A stretch of DNA of 64,000 nt from Candidatus Accumulibacter aalborgensis (GCF_900089955.1 NZ_FLQX01000117.1:21314-85313), one strand, 5' to 3'. Positions 18,636 to 30,303 are shown, numbered from the stretch's first letter. A program made the numbers and translations. The notes: generated by a model from the letters alone, not told the origin.

Positions 18636-20057
18636 ATGAATTCCGTCGTGATTCGTCCGGTCATCCTGTGTGGAGGGTCTGGGACCCGTTTGTGGCCGCT
18701 TTCTCGAACGCACTACCCGAAGCAGTTTCTTCGCCTGGTCGACGACTTTTCGCTGCTCCAGAACACGCTGCGCCGCCTCAACGGCCTGCCGGGGCTGGGG
18801 ACCACCATTGCCGTGGCCAACGAGAACCACCGCTTCCTGGTCGCCGAACAGCTTCTCGAGATCCGTACGAAAGCAGATATTCTGCTCGAGCCGGTGGCGC
18901 GCAATACGGCACCGGCGGTCGCTGCCGCAGCGCTGCAAGCCCTTGACGAGGAGGGTGAGCAAGCCTCGCCCTTGCTGCTGATCTTGCCATCGGATCATGT
19001 GATCGCCGACGTCAAGGCTTTTCAGCACGCGGTCAGCGCCGCCATTCCGCACGCCGCCGCCGGTGCTCTGGTCACCTTTGGCGTTTTGCCTGATCGTCCT
19101 GAGGTCGGTTACGGCTATATTCGCCGCGGCGAACCCGTCGTGGGTGGCTATGCGCTCGATCGTTTCGTCGAGAAGCCCGACGCCGAAACCGCGCAGACGT
19201 ATCTCGACTCCGGCGATTACTACTGGAACAGCGGCATGTTCATGTTCCGCGCCGACACCTACCTCGAGGCACTGGACCGTTTTGCACCAGGCATACGCCA
19301 GTGCGCGACCATGGCGGTGGCCGGCGCCCGGCGCGATCTCGATTTCCTGCGCCTTGACCAGGCCGCTTTTGCTGCCAGCCCGTCGGACTCGATCGACTAC
19401 GCGGTGATGGAAAAGACCGACCGGGGAGTCGTCGTCCCGCTGGATGCCGGCTGGAACGACATCGGCGCCTGGGATGCGCTGGCGACGATCGGCCAGGGCG
19501 ATGGCAACGGTAATCGGCAGCGCGGTGACGTGCTCACCGTTGACACGCGTGATTCCGTCCTCCTTTCCGAAGGACAACTGCTCGCCACGGTCGGCGTCAG
19601 GGATCTGATTGTCGTGGCCACACCCGACGCGGTGTTGGTGGCGGACAAGTCGAAAGCCCAGGACGTCAAGCTGCTGGTTGAGGAATTGAAGCGCAGCGCA
19701 CGTGCCGAAACAGAATTCCGGCACATCGTCCATCGCCCCTGGGGCAGCTACGAAGGTTTGGCGCATGGCCCGCGCTATCAGGTCAAACGCATCCTCGTGA
19801 AGCCAGGCGCCAGCCTCAGTCTGCAGAAACATCATCATCGCGCCGAGCACTGGGTCGTTGTCAAGGGTACGGCCCTGATCGTCCGTGGCGAGCAATCGCT
19901 GTTGCTGTCGGAGAACGAGTCCACCTATATTCCGCTCGGCGTGGTTCATCGGCTGGAGAATCCCGGCAAGATCGACCTCGAAATCGTCGAGGTCCAGTCC
20001 GGCAGCTACCTCGGCGAGGATGATATCGTCCGACTGCAGGACAGTTACGGCCGATGA
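18636..20057 (+). CDS. manC: Mannose-1-phosphate guanylyltransferase/mannose-6-phosphate isomerase
   Basis: A 473-residue type II bifunctional enzyme. The N-terminal nucleotidyltransferase has GGSGTRLWPLSRTHYPKQFL and the sugar-phosphate site FVEKPD. The C-terminal cupin isomerase domain starts near HRPWGSYEG and has metal-binding HHHRAEHWVVVKGTA. It makes GDP-mannose for exopolysaccharide or LPS. GGAG at 18623-18626 is nine bases before the ATG at 18636, which I prefer to the in-frame ATG at 18621. Confidence 0.94.
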   Translation: MNSVVIRPVILCGGSGTRLWPLSRTHYPKQFLRLVDDFSLLQNTLRRLNGLPGLGTTIAVANENHRFLVAEQLLEIRTKADILLEPVARNTAPAVAAAALQALDEEGEQASPLLLILPSDHVIADVKAFQHAVSAAIPHAAAGALVTFGVLPDRPEVGYGYIRRGEPVVGGYALDRFVEKPDAETAQTYLDSGDYYWNSGMFMFRADTYLEALDRFAPGIRQCATMAVAGARRDLDFLRLDQAAFAASPSDSIDYAVMEKTDRGVVVPLDAGWNDIGAWDALATIGQGDGNGNRQRGDVLTVDTRDSVLLSEGQLLATVGVRDLIVVATPDAVLVADKSKAQDVKLLVEELKRSARAETEFRHIVHRPWGSYEGLAHGPRYQVKRILVKPGASLSLQKHHHRAEHWVVVKGTALIVRGEQSLLLSENESTYIPLGVVHRLENPGKIDLEIVEVQSGSYLGEDDIVRLQDSYGR

Positions 20058-20148
20058 ACGCGCAGGTCGCCGACGCGACTTGCGCAGCAGGGTCAGGAAT
20101 CATGGGATGATAGGGGCCTTCTGGTAACGCTCTTGACGGGGGGCTGAA

Positions 20149-20949
20149 GTGGTCTGGTGGCTGGCCTATAGCGCGCTTGGACTGTTCGCCGGCTTCTTTG
20201 CCGGCATGCTCGGCATTGGTGGCGGACTGGTGATGGTCCCGGCGCTGGCCATGATGTTCGCCGCCCAGGCGGCATTTCCCCCGGCTGAGGTGCTGCATCT
20301 GGCGCTCGGCACTGCGATGGCGACCATCCTGTTCACCGCGCTCGCCAGCCTGCGCGCGCATCACCGGCATGGCGCGGTGCTGTGGCAGGTCGTCGGCCAG
20401 ATCACTCCGGGGATTCTCCTCGGCACGCTGCTGGGCACGCTCGTCGCCTCCAGCGTCCCGGCCAAGCCGCTGGCTGTTTTCTTCGCGTTTTTCGTCTGCC
20501 TGGTGGCGGCGCAGATGATCTTTAATCTGAAGCCCAAGCCGGCGCGCGCCTTGCCGGGAGCGGGTGGCGTTTTTGCCGTCGGACTGGGAATCGGTGCCGT
20601 CTCGGCCCTGGTCGCCATCGGCGGCGGATCGCTCACCGTGCCTTTTCTGACCTGGTGCAACGTGCGCGTCCAGCATGCCATCGGCACTTCGGCAGCGGTC
20701 GGTTTCCCGATTGCCATCGGCGGCTCGCTAGGTTACATCTACAATGGCTGGGGGCATCCCGGATTACCCGAGTGGAGCCTTGGCTACGTCTACCTGCCGG
20801 CCTTCGTCTGGCTGGTTCCCGCGAGCATGGTGATCGCGCCGCTCGGCGCAAGGCTGGCGCACAGCCTGCCGGTGGCGACCTTGAAGCGCATCTTCGCCGG
20901 CATTCTGATCCTGCTGGCCGCCAAAATGCTGTGGGGTCTGTTCGCCTGA
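20149..20949 (+). CDS. TauE/SafE family sulfite/organic anion permease
   Basis: A 266-residue polytopic inner-membrane protein with about eight hydrophobic segments. Two related halves each begin with a Gly-rich motif, GMLGIGGGLVMVPAL and ALVAIGGGSLTVPFL, the duplicated signature of TauE/SafE. Members move sulfite, sulfoacetate or other small anions; the substrate cannot be predicted. The start is GTG, with a GGGGGG stretch five bases upstream. Confidence 0.88.
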   Translation: MVWWLAYSALGLFAGFFAGMLGIGGGLVMVPALAMMFAAQAAFPPAEVLHLALGTAMATILFTALASLRAHHRHGAVLWQVVGQITPGILLGTLLGTLVASSVPAKPLAVFFAFFVCLVAAQMIFNLKPKPARALPGAGGVFAVGLGIGAVSALVAIGGGSLTVPFLTWCNVRVQHAIGTSAAVGFPIAIGGSLGYIYNGWGHPGLPEWSLGYVYLPAFVWLVPASMVIAPLGARLAHSLPVATLKRIFAGILILLAAKMLWGLFA

Positions 20950-20958
20950 CGGCGCCGA

Positions 20959-21738
20959 TCAGCGGCCGCGGAAATTGGGCTTGCGCTTGTCAAGAAATGC
21001 CGACAGTCCTTCGCGGTAGTCTTCGGTATCGAGAAAAGCGAACGAGGCGCGCAGTTCCTCGTCGCTCAGCGGGACCTCGTGCTGCAAGCGGCGGATCCAC
21101 TGCTTGTGCCAGCGGGCAACCAAGGGCGCGCCCGCACAGATGTGGCGAGCGGTGGCGTAGGCTTCGTCGGCGACCTGGAGATCAGCCACGACACGGGTGA
21201 CGAGTCCCTTGGCCAGCGCTTCCGCTGCGCTGAGCATTCGTCCTTCGAGCAGAATTTCGCGCATCGTTGCTGGTCCGGCCAGGCGCAGCATACCTGCCAG
21301 CTCGCCGGGGTACATTGAAAAACCGAGCTTGTTGATCGGTGCGCCGAAGCGCGACGACTCACCGCAAATGCGCAGGTCGCACTGGGCGGCAATCTCCAGC
21401 CCGCCGCCAATACACGCTCCCTGAATCAGCGCGATGGTCGGCTGGCGGCAGTCGAACAGGGCCTGCAAGGCAGCACCGACCTGCGCATGGTAGGCCATGG
21501 CACGGTCCACGGTGTCGCGTTCGTTGAGCAGCTCCCCGATGTCGCCACCGGCGGCGAAAGCCTCGTGGCCGTCACCGCGCACGACGATGCAACGCACCTG
21601 ATCGTCACTCGACAGATCTCTGGCGGTCTCGGCCAGTTCCCGCCACATGGCGAAGTCGATCGCATTGAGTTTGCCTGGATTGGACAGCCTGAGGGTGGCG
21701 ATCGCGGTCTCGTGGGCGCAAGAGATGTGGCCGGTCAT
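20959..21738 (-). CDS. Enoyl-CoA hydratase/isomerase family protein
   Basis: A 259-residue crotonase. Oxyanion-hole segments AFAAGGDIGEL and GACIGGGLEIAAQCDLR are present, and the C-terminus has the usual REGLSAFLDKRKPNF tail. The start overlaps the stop of the upstream GntR gene by four bases, so the regulator and enzyme are coupled. Next to the divergent methylmalonyl-CoA mutase operon it could act on propionyl-, methylmalonyl- or short enoyl-CoA; an (ethyl/methyl)malonyl-CoA decarboxylase role is possible but not shown. Confidence 0.85.
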   Translation of the reverse strand: MTGHISCAHETAIATLRLSNPGKLNAIDFAMWRELAETARDLSSDDQVRCIVVRGDGHEAFAAGGDIGELLNERDTVDRAMAYHAQVGAALQALFDCRQPTIALIQGACIGGGLEIAAQCDLRICGESSRFGAPINKLGFSMYPGELAGMLRLAGPATMREILLEGRMLSAAEALAKGLVTRVVADLQVADEAYATARHICAGAPLVARWHKQWIRRLQHEVPLSDEELRASFAFLDTEDYREGLSAFLDKRKPNFRGR

Positions 21739-22406
21739 GATATCAACTCCTCATGCGGGTGGCTCCTGGCCAGGGACTGCCGTACGGACAAAATGTGATC
21801 GTGCATCAAGGCCTGCGCGCCGGCGTCGTCGCCGGCCTTGATGGCTGCCAGAATCGCGCGGTGTTCACACAACGACTCCTCCAGGCGACCATCGATGCTC
21901 AGCGACAGCAGGCGCGTCAGTTTGAGGACCTTGCGCAGGTCCTGGATCACCTGTTGCAGCCAGCGGTTGCCGGACATCTCCTGGATGCGGAAGTGGAACT
22001 CCTGATTCGCCTCGAAGAAGCGTTCGATCTGCTTGCTCTCGGCAAAGCGCTCCAGTTGCCGGTGGATCGCCTCGAGTGCGGCGATTTGCCGGGGTTGCGC
22101 CCGGTTGGTCGCCTCCAGCGCACAACGGCCTTCGAGCATGGCCATCAAGGGGAAGATTTCGTCCAGGTCCTGTTCTGAGATCTCGGTCACGAAGCAACCT
22201 CGGCGTGGCCGCAGGGTCACCAACCCTTCCGACGCCAGTACCTTCAGCGCTTCGCGCAGGGGCGTCCGACTGATGCCATAATCAACCGTCAGCGCCTGCT
22301 CGTCAATCCGGGTTCCAGGGGAGAATTCGTGCGCGAAGATTCTCTGGCGGAGTCTTTCAGCGACTTCCTGGTAGAGGGCAGTCTGGGCTATGCGACTCGG
22401 AGGCAT
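21735..22406 (-). CDS. GntR family transcriptional regulator with FCD effector domain
   Basis: A 223-residue regulator. The N-terminal winged helix has GTRIDEQALTVDYGISRTPLREALKVL (split here only to name its end SRTPLREAL). The C-terminal all-helical FCD domain carries metal/ligand-binding residues in NQEFHFRIQEMSGN and CEHRAILAAI. FadR-type FCD regulators sense carboxylic acids or acyl-CoAs. It is divergent from methylmalonyl-CoA mutase and coupled to an enoyl-CoA hydratase, so it probably controls propionyl-CoA/methylmalonyl-CoA metabolism. An in-frame ATG at 22457 is also open but lacks a ribosome site. Confidence 0.88.
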   Translation of the reverse strand: MPPSRIAQTALYQEVAERLRQRIFAHEFSPGTRIDEQALTVDYGISRTPLREALKVLASEGLVTLRPRRGCFVTEISEQDLDEIFPLMAMLEGRCALEATNRAQPRQIAALEAIHRQLERFAESKQIERFFEANQEFHFRIQEMSGNRWLQQVIQDLRKVLKLTRLLSLSIDGRLEESLCEHRAILAAIKAGDDAGAQALMHDHILSVRQSLARSHPHEELIS

Positions 22407-22465
22407 CGTTCTTTTTTCGCTAACTCGTTCAGGGTCAACACAGGACCTTGCTTTCATAATTATGG

Positions 22466-22474
22466 ATACAGTAT
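22466..22474. promoter_or_regulatory. Candidate GntR operator in the divergent regulator/mutase intergenic region
   Basis: ATACAGTAT is a perfect 9-base dyad within an AT-rich stretch of an otherwise GC-rich region, 60 bases before the GntR start. GntR/FCD regulators commonly bind short GTAT/ATAC-type dyads; binding is inferred. Confidence 0.4.
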
Positions 22475-22604
22475 TATTCGCAGGTCGGGGTGTCAAGTGT
22501 TACCGTTTCCTTGACGCGGCATGACTCTCCTGGTCGGCATGAGTATTGCCTCATCGGGCGCGGGAGCGCCCCCTCAATCCACAGATTTCGTGAAAGGTTC
22601 CGCC

Positions 22605-24779
22605 ATGTCCAACGCGAACAACGCTGCGCCACTTGATTCTGCAAATATCGACGCCTGGAAAAAGGCCGCCACCAAGTCCGCGCCAGGGGGTAATGTCGAC
22701 GCGCTGAACTGGGTCACCCCCGAGGGAATCATCGTCAAGCCATTGTATACCAAGGCAGATGTCGAAGGCCTGGAATACACCGATACACTGCCTGGTCTGG
22801 CCCCCTTCGTCCGCGGCCCGCAGGCAACGATGTACGCGGTGCGGCCATGGACCATTCGCCAGTACGCCGGTTTCTCCACCGCTGAAGCATCCAACGCTTT
22901 CTATCGCAAGGCCCTGGCCGCTGGCGGCCAGGGCGTTTCGGTCGCTTTCGATCTGGCCACCCACCGCGGTTACGACTCCGACCATCCGCGTGTCACCGGC
23001 GACGTCGGCAAGGCCGGTGTGGCAATCGATTCGGTCGAAGACATGAAGATTCTGTTCGACGGCATCCCGCTCGAAAAAGTCTCGGTATCGATGACCATGA
23101 ACGGTGCCGTGCTGCCGATCCTCGCGGGCTACATCGTCGCTGCCGAAGAGCAGGGCGTGCCGCAGGAGAAGCTCTCGGGGACGATCCAGAACGACATCCT
23201 CAAGGAATTCATGGTTCGCAACACCTATATCTACCCGCCGAAACCGTCGATGACGATCATTTCCGACATCATCGGCTACACCGCGCAGCACATGCCGAAG
23301 TTCAACTCGATCTCGATTTCGGGCTACCACATGCAGGAAGCGGGTGCGACGCAAGCGCTCGAACTGGCGTTCACGCTGGCCGATGGTCGCGAGTACGTGA
23401 AGACGGCGATCGCTTCCGGTCTCGACGTCGACGGCTTTGCCGGCCGGCTCTCGTTCTTCTTCGCCATCGGCATGAACTTCTATCTCGAGGTCGCCAAGCT
23501 GCGCGCTGCGCGCCTGCTGTGGTGGAAGATCATGCAGGAGTTTTCGCCGAAGAGCCCGAAGTCGATGATGCTGCGCACGCACTGCCAGACCTCGGGCTGG
23601 TCGCTGACCGAACAGGACCCGTACAACAATGTCGTGCGCACGACGATCGAGGCGATGGCTGCGGTTTTTGGCGGCACCCAGTCCCTGCACACCAATGCCC
23701 TCGATGAAGCGATCGCCCTGCCGACCGAATTCTCGTCGCGTATCGCACGCAACACGCAGCTCGTGATCCAGGAAGAAACGCATATCACCAGTGTCATCGA
23801 TCCGTGGGCTGGCTCGTACATGATGGAAAAGCTGACGCAGGACCTGGTCGACGAAGCGTGGAAGATCATCGAGGAGGTCGAGTCCATGGGCGGCATGACG
23901 CACGCCGTCGAATCGGGCTGGGCCAAGATGAAGATCGAAGGCTGCGCGGCCGACAAGCAGGCGCGCATCGATTCCGGCAAGGACGTGATCGTCGGCGTGA
24001 ACAAGTACAAGCTGGCCAAGGAAGACGCGCTGGACATTCGCGACATCGACAACAACGCGGTCCGCGATTCACAGATTGCCCGGCTGAAGGAGGTTCGCGG
24101 CAACCGCGATGCCGACAAGGTCAACGCAGCGCTGGCCGATCTGACGCGCTGCGCCGAAACTGGCGAAGGCAATCTGCTCGACTTTGCGGTCAAGGCGATG
24201 CGCTTGCGCGCATCGGTGGGTGAAGTCTCCGACGCCATGGAAAAGATTTTCGGTCGCTTCCGCGCCACGCAGCAAACGGTCTCCGGCGTCTATGGCGCGG
24301 TCCTCGAAGGAATGTCGAGCTGGGAGTCGCTCAAAGCCGAGATCGTCAAGTTCAATGACGACGAAGGCCGCCGGCCGCGGATCATGATCGCCAAGCTCGG
24401 CCAGGATGGCCACGACCGCGGTGCCAAGGTGGTGGCCACCGCCTTTGCCGACCTCGGCTTCGACATCGACGTCGGTCCGCTCTTCCAGACACCGGCAGAA
24501 GCGGCTCGTCTGGCGATCGAAAACGACGTGCATGCGGTAGGTGTTTCTTCGCTGGCGGCCGGGCACAAGACCCTGCTGCCCGAGCTGGTCCAGGCATTGA
24601 AGGATCAGGGCGCCGACGACATCATCGTCTTTGCTGGCGGCGTGATCCCGGCGCAGGACTATGACTTTCTGTTCAAGGCGGGTGCCAAGGCCATTTTCGG
24701 GCCGGGGACGCGGATCGAGGATTCGGCGCTGACCGTGCTGACGGAAATTCGCAAGGCGCGCGGGCAAGCCTCTACCTGA
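22605..24779 (+). CDS. scpA: Methylmalonyl-CoA mutase (single-chain)
   Basis: A 724-residue adenosylcobalamin enzyme. The N-terminal TIM barrel includes [20 protein letters not shown] and the substrate-binding [19 protein letters not shown]. The C-terminal B12 domain has [11 protein letters not shown], the DxHxxG motif whose His ligates cobalt. It interconverts methylmalonyl-CoA and succinyl-CoA. Full-length homodimer type (as E. coli Sbm). An earlier ATG at 22521 is open, but AAAGG precedes the ATG at 22605. Followed by meaB, pccB and pccA. Confidence 0.96.
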   Translation: MSNANNAAPLDSANIDAWKKAATKSAPGGNVDALNWVTPEGIIVKPLYTKADVEGLEYTDTLPGLAPFVRGPQATMYAVRPWTIRQYAGFSTAEASNAFYRKALAAGGQGVSVAFDLATHRGYDSDHPRVTGDVGKAGVAIDSVEDMKILFDGIPLEKVSVSMTMNGAVLPILAGYIVAAEEQGVPQEKLSGTIQNDILKEFMVRNTYIYPPKPSMTIISDIIGYTAQHMPKFNSISISGYHMQEAGATQALELAFTLADGREYVKTAIASGLDVDGFAGRLSFFFAIGMNFYLEVAKLRAARLLWWKIMQEFSPKSPKSMMLRTHCQTSGWSLTEQDPYNNVVRTTIEAMAAVFGGTQSLHTNALDEAIALPTEFSSRIARNTQLVIQEETHITSVIDPWAGSYMMEKLTQDLVDEAWKIIEEVESMGGMTHAVESGWAKMKIEGCAADKQARIDSGKDVIVGVNKYKLAKEDALDIRDIDNNAVRDSQIARLKEVRGNRDADKVNAALADLTRCAETGEGNLLDFAVKAMRLRASVGEVSDAMEKIFGRFRATQQTVSGVYGAVLEGMSSWESLKAEIVKFNDDEGRRPRIMIAKLGQDGHDRGAKVVATAFADLGFDIDVGPLFQTPAEAARLAIENDVHAVGVSSLAAGHKTLLPELVQALKDQGADDIIVFAGGVIPAQDYDFLFKAGAKAIFGPGTRIEDSALTVLTEIRKARGQAST

Positions 24780-24804
24780 GTCACAGCAACATCCACGTTG
24801 GGCG

Positions 24805-25809
24805 ATGGACATGACCAGCATTGCAGCAGCCGGCCTTTCGGCCACCGACCAGCATCTCGTTGATGGCGTACTGGCCGGTCGCCGGCGATCGCTGGCCAAG
24901 ACCATCACGCTCGTCGAATCGACGCGCCACGATCACCAGCGGCACGCACGGCAGGTTTTGACGGCGCTCTTGCCACACACCGGACGAACGATTCGGGTCG
25001 GCATCTCAGGTGCCCCGGGCGCCGGCAAGTCGACCTTCATCGAGACGCTCGGCCTCTATCTGATCGAGGCCGGCAAACGGGTGGCCGTTCTTGCCGTCGA
25101 CCCGTCGTCGTCGGTTTCCGGCGGGTCGATTCTCGGCGACAAGACACGCATGGAATTTCTCTGTCAGCGCGAGGAGGCATTCATCCGGCCCAGCCCTTCA
25201 TCCGGTTCGCTGGGCGGCGTCGCCGACAAGACGCGCGAAGCGATGCTGGTCTGCGAAGCGGCCGGTTTTGACGTGATCATCGTCGAGACGGTGGGGGTCG
25301 GGCAATCCGAGACCACGGTGGCCGGCATGGTTGATGCCTTCGTCCTGCTGCAGTTGCCCAACGCCGGTGATGACCTGCAGGCGATCAAGAAGGGGATTGT
25401 CGAGATTGCCGACCTGGTGGTCTTCAACAAGGCCGACATCGATGAACGCGCTGCGGCCTTCGCCCGTGGTCAGATGAAAGCCGCGCTGACCATGCTGCGC
25501 AGCGCCAGCCCCAACTGGCGGCCACCGGTGCTCACCGTCAGCGCGCTGGCCAAGCGCGGCATCGTCGAATTCTGGGCCGAGATCGAACGCTACCGGACGA
25601 CGATGACGGCCAGCGGCGAATTCGAAGAAAAACGCCGGCGGCAAGCCGTCGACTGGATGTGGAACCTGATCGACTCCGGCCTGCGCCAATATTTTCGTTC
25701 TCATCCAGCAGTACGCTCGGCGCTGCCGGAGCTGTCGGGCGACGTCGCCGAAGGGCGGACGACGCCCGGCGCGGCAGCTTCACGCCTGCTGGCCTTCTTG
25801 AAGCACTGA
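24805..25809 (+). CDS. meaB: Methylmalonyl-CoA mutase-associated GTPase MeaB
   Basis: A 334-residue G3E GTPase. The P-loop is GAPGAGKSTF, Walker B-like VETVGVGQSE follows, and the base-specificity motif is FNKAD. MeaB/ArgK protects and reloads the mutase with adenosylcobalamin. It lies 25 bases after the mutase gene. Confidence 0.95.
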   Translation: MDMTSIAAAGLSATDQHLVDGVLAGRRRSLAKTITLVESTRHDHQRHARQVLTALLPHTGRTIRVGISGAPGAGKSTFIETLGLYLIEAGKRVAVLAVDPSSSVSGGSILGDKTRMEFLCQREEAFIRPSPSSGSLGGVADKTREAMLVCEAAGFDVIIVETVGVGQSETTVAGMVDAFVLLQLPNAGDDLQAIKKGIVEIADLVVFNKADIDERAAAFARGQMKAALTMLRSASPNWRPPVLTVSALAKRGIVEFWAEIERYRTTMTASGEFEEKRRRQAVDWMWNLIDSGLRQYFRSHPAVRSALPELSGDVAEGRTTPGAAASRLLAFLKH

Positions 25810-25828
25810 TACCCCATAGGCGGGGTAT
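25809..25828 (+). repeat. Short hairpin between meaB and pccB
   Basis: ATACCCC-ATAGGC-GGGGTAT is a perfect 7-base stem right at the meaB stop codon, without a U tract. It could stabilise or attenuate the message rather than terminate it. Confidence 0.5.
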
Positions 25829-25893
25829 TGCACCGAGACCTCCGATTTGTTTCTCGTAGTTCTGATTGACGCGACCGTTAGGGAGTAGAACTT

Positions 25894-27426
<1,533 letters not shown>

Positions 27427-27445
27427 ACGACGGGGAGATATAGAG

Positions 27446-29434
27446 ATGTTCAAGAAAATTCTGATCGCCAACCGCGGCGAGATCGCCTGCCGGGTGATGA
27501 AGACCGCCAAGAAAATGGGCATCAAGACGGTCGCGGTCTATTCCGAGGCCGACAAGGACTCGATGCACGTGTTGATGGCCGATGAGGGGGTCTGTATCGG
27601 CCCCGCAGCGTCCAAGGAATCGTATCTGGTGATCGACAAGATCATCGCCGCCTGCAAAGCGACCGGCGCCGAGGCGGTACACCCCGGCTATGGTTTCCTG
27701 TCCGAAAACGAAGAGTTCTCGCGCCGTCTGGAAGACAACGGCATCATCTTCGTCGGCCCGAAACACTATTCGGTGGCAGCGATGGGCGACAAGATCGCCT
27801 CCAAGAAGCTGGCCATCGAAGCCAAGGTCAACACCATCCCCGGCTACAACGCCGAGATCACCGACTCGGCGCAGGCCGTGGAAATCGCCAAGGGCATTGG
27901 CTACCCGGTGATGATCAAGGCCTCCGCCGGCGGCGGCGGCAAGGGCCTGCGCGTTGCTTTCGACGACAAGGAAGCCTTCGAGGGCTTCGAGGCCTGCCGC
28001 AACGAGGCGCGCAACAGTTTCGGCGACGATCGCGTGTTCATCGAGAAGTTCGTCGAGGGGCCGCACCACATCGAGATCCAGTTGATCGCCGACTCCTTCG
28101 GCAACACCGTGTACCTGCTCGAACGCGAGTGTTCGATACAGCGCCGGCACCAGAAGGTCCTCGAGGAAGCCCCGTCACCGTTCATCGACGACACCATTCG
28201 CAAGGCGATGGGCGAGCAGGCCGTGGCGCTGGCCAAAGCCGTCAACTATCAGAGCGCAGGAACCGTCGAGTTCGTCGTCGGCTCCGACAAGTCGTTCTAC
28301 TTCCTGGAAATGAACACTCGTCTGCAGGTTGAACACCCGGTGACCGAAATGATCACCGGTGTCGACCTGGTCGAGTTGATGATCCGCGTCGCCGCCGGCG
28401 AACCCTTGCCGTTCAAGCAGGAAGACATCAAAGCCAACGGTTGGGCGATTGAGTGTCGGATCAACGCCGAGGATCCCTTCCGCGGCTTCCTGCCGTCGGT
28501 AGGGCGTCTGGTCAAGTATCGGCCACCCGAAGCCGTCGAAGGACAGGTCCGCGTTGACACCGGCGTCTTCGAGGGTGGCGAGATTTCGATGTACTACGAC
28601 TCGATGATTGCCAAGCTGATCTGCCACGGCGCTACCCGTGACCAGGCGATCGTCCGGCTGCGCGACGCCCTCAACGCCTTCGTGATTCGCGGCATCGACT
28701 CCAACATTCCTTTCCAGGCGGCGTTGATGCAGAATCCGCGCTTCCTGTCAGGGGTGTTCACGACGGCATTCATTGCCGAGGAGTATCCCGACGGCTTCGT
28801 GGCCTCCGACGTGGTGCACGACGATCCGGGTCTGCTGGCGGCAGTGGGCGCCTTCGGCCGGCGTCGCTACATCGACCGGGCGGTGCAGGTCAGCGGCCAG
28901 ATGGCTGGCCATCACCGCAAGGTGGGCAGCGAATGGGTCGTCCAGATGGAGGGCAAGGATTACCCCGTGGTCGTCACGCCGATCGCCGGTGGTTACTCGG
29001 TGACCCACGGTGACGATCGCTACGATCTCGTTTCGGACTGGAAGTTCGGCGAACTCGTCTTCCACGGTACCTGCAACGGAGTGCCGCTGTGCCTGCAACT
29101 CGAGCGCATCGGTCTGCTCTATCGGGTCGTGCACTTCGGCAAACAGGTCAAGGTCACCGTGATGACCGCCAATGCCGCCCGCATGCTGGCACTGATGCCC
29201 AAGAAGGTGCCGCCGGACCTGTCGAAGTTCCTGCTCTCGCCGATGCCTGGCTTGTTGCGTGAAGTGTCGGTTGAGGAGGGACAGCAGGTCAGCGCTGGTG
29301 AAAAGCTGGCGGTCATCGAGGCGATGAAGATGGAGAACGTCCTCAAGGCCGAACGCGACTGCAAGGTCAAGAAGGTCGTCACTCCGGCGGGCGAGAGTCT
29401 GTCGGTCGATCAGGTGATCCTCGAATTCGAGTAA
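27446..29434 (+). CDS. pccA: Propionyl-CoA carboxylase alpha (biotin carboxylase/BCCP) subunit
   Basis: A 662-residue protein. The biotin carboxylase part has KASAGGGGKGLRV (ATP-grasp) and MNTRLQVEHPVTEMITG. A linker/BT domain follows, then a C-terminal biotinyl domain with EAMKMEN, the biotinylated Lys. With PccB it makes methylmalonyl-CoA. A methylmalonyl-CoA epimerase is not in the window. GGGGAGA ribosome site; a strong terminator follows. Confidence 0.95.
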   Translation: MFKKILIANRGEIACRVMKTAKKMGIKTVAVYSEADKDSMHVLMADEGVCIGPAASKESYLVIDKIIAACKATGAEAVHPGYGFLSENEEFSRRLEDNGIIFVGPKHYSVAAMGDKIASKKLAIEAKVNTIPGYNAEITDSAQAVEIAKGIGYPVMIKASAGGGGKGLRVAFDDKEAFEGFEACRNEARNSFGDDRVFIEKFVEGPHHIEIQLIADSFGNTVYLLERECSIQRRHQKVLEEAPSPFIDDTIRKAMGEQAVALAKAVNYQSAGTVEFVVGSDKSFYFLEMNTRLQVEHPVTEMITGVDLVELMIRVAAGEPLPFKQEDIKANGWAIECRINAEDPFRGFLPSVGRLVKYRPPEAVEGQVRVDTGVFEGGEISMYYDSMIAKLICHGATRDQAIVRLRDALNAFVIRGIDSNIPFQAALMQNPRFLSGVFTTAFIAEEYPDGFVASDVVHDDPGLLAAVGAFGRRRYIDRAVQVSGQMAGHHRKVGSEWVVQMEGKDYPVVVTPIAGGYSVTHGDDRYDLVSDWKFGELVFHGTCNGVPLCLQLERIGLLYRVVHFGKQVKVTVMTANAARMLALMPKKVPPDLSKFLLSPMPGLLREVSVEEGQQVSAGEKLAVIEAMKMENVLKAERDCKVKKVVTPAGESLSVDQVILEFE

Positions 29435-29461
29435 GCCGGGTGTAGTCGCGTTTGTGAGGAA

Positions 29462-29490
29462 AGAAGCCCGCCTTTAGGCGGGCTTCTTTC
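29462..29490 (+). terminator. Rho-independent terminator after pccA
   Basis: AAGAAGCCCGCC-TTTA-GGCGGGCTTCTTT, a perfect stem with flanking A/T tracts; ends the mutase-carboxylase operon. Confidence 0.92.
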
Positions 29491-29990
29491 CGTCCACTGT
29501 TCCGCTCCTCACGCTCCTCAGGGAATGATTGGTCAAATTCCGGGCAGCGAGTCCATCGGGCTGCGAACGCCGCCGGCCAAGTCAAGTTATTCGCTCCGGA
29601 CGGTAAAGAGCAGGCCACGCTTTGCTATCCTGCGAAGGATATGACGGAGCCGGTGAAGTACTTTGCGCCCACCTATCTGAAGCAGTCCTTGCGAAATTGC
29701 GAATAGCATGTTGCCCAAGGAGCCGCTGAATTAAAAGGGCCAGGGTCAATTTAACGCCTCTTAAGCCCATCCTTCTAAGCACTGGATTTAATATAGGCCA
29801 CGCGAAGTGACTTCGGGGCGATCTGCGGCCGGCGGCCCGATTACTTCGCTAGCTTTTCATTCAACACGGATGCCGGTGCAGCGTGGTTGCTTGTCCTGCG
29901 GCGCCCTTGCCGGCGCCGTTTAATTCTCACGTTCGGCGTCAGCAGCCATGGCAAGCTACAATGCTGCACATTTCCTACCGGAGATCGATT
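29491..29990. other. Gene-poor accessory junction between pccA and hicB
   Basis: About 500 bases with no complete gene. The plus-strand frame ending at a TAG at 29704-29706 is open for about 65 codons without a start and reads like a protein C-terminus (…KLFAPDGKEQATLCYPAKD…), possibly a gene remnant. At about 29722-29757 lies, inverted, the short motif that recurs near 47.47, 49.37 and 49.94 kb (AAAGGGGCCAGGGTC-type). ATTCAAC (29860-29866) and GTTCGGC (29934-29940) could be the boxes of a degenerate attC, but I see no matching stem. Confidence 0.5.
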
Positions 29991-30200
29991 ATGAACTTCA
30001 GCATCGAGTGCGAGGAAGAAGTTGATGGCCGCTGGATCGCTGAGATTCCGCAGCTTCCAGGTGTCTTGTCCTACGGCCAGACGGCTGAAGAGGCCATGGC
30101 AAAGGCTGAGGTGCTCGCCCTGCGCACCATGGCCGAGCGCCTTGAGCAGAACGAGTCGCGTCCCATCGAAATCAATATTTCTCTTCCCCTCGTCGCATGA
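29991..30200 (+). CDS. HicB-like antitoxin (UPF0150 type), without adjacent HicA
   Basis: A 69-residue protein, MNFSIECEEEVDGRWIAEIPQLPGV, with the partial RNase H fold pattern of HicB antitoxins (DGRWIAEIPQLPG, YGQTAEEAMAKAEVLALR). CGGAG lies before the ATG. No HicA toxin gene adjoins it: a VapBC-type module follows. It may be an orphan antitoxin or a stand-alone UPF0150 protein. Confidence 0.8.
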   Translation: MNFSIECEEEVDGRWIAEIPQLPGVLSYGQTAEEAMAKAEVLALRTMAERLEQNESRPIEINISLPLVA

Positions 30201-30268
30201 GCCAGTGGCCATCCATCCAAAAGCAATGATCCCGTGCAAATGCGGATTGACATCTCACCATAGCCGTA

Positions 30269-30290
30269 TAATATGACCAAGTGGTCATAT
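30269..30290 (+). promoter_or_regulatory. Promoter/operator of the vapBC-type module
   Basis: ATATGACCA-AG-TGGTCATAT at 30271-30290 is a perfect 9+9 dyad. It overlaps a -10-like TAATAT (30269-30274), which is 16 bases from TTGACA (30247-30252). A dyad over the -10 is the expected binding site for the antitoxin in autoregulated modules. Confidence 0.7.
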
Positions 30291-30303
30291 TTTGAGGTCC
30301 GTC

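Noticed and set aside
25809..25828. Terminator between meaB and pccB
   Set aside because: The hairpin has no U tract and the genes belong to one pathway on the same strand, so it is more likely an internal structure.
29850..29945. Possible additional attC site before the lone hicB gene
   Set aside because: ATTCAAC and GTTCGGC boxes are present, but the inner arms do not pair in a way I can fold; kept only as a note in the intergenic entry.
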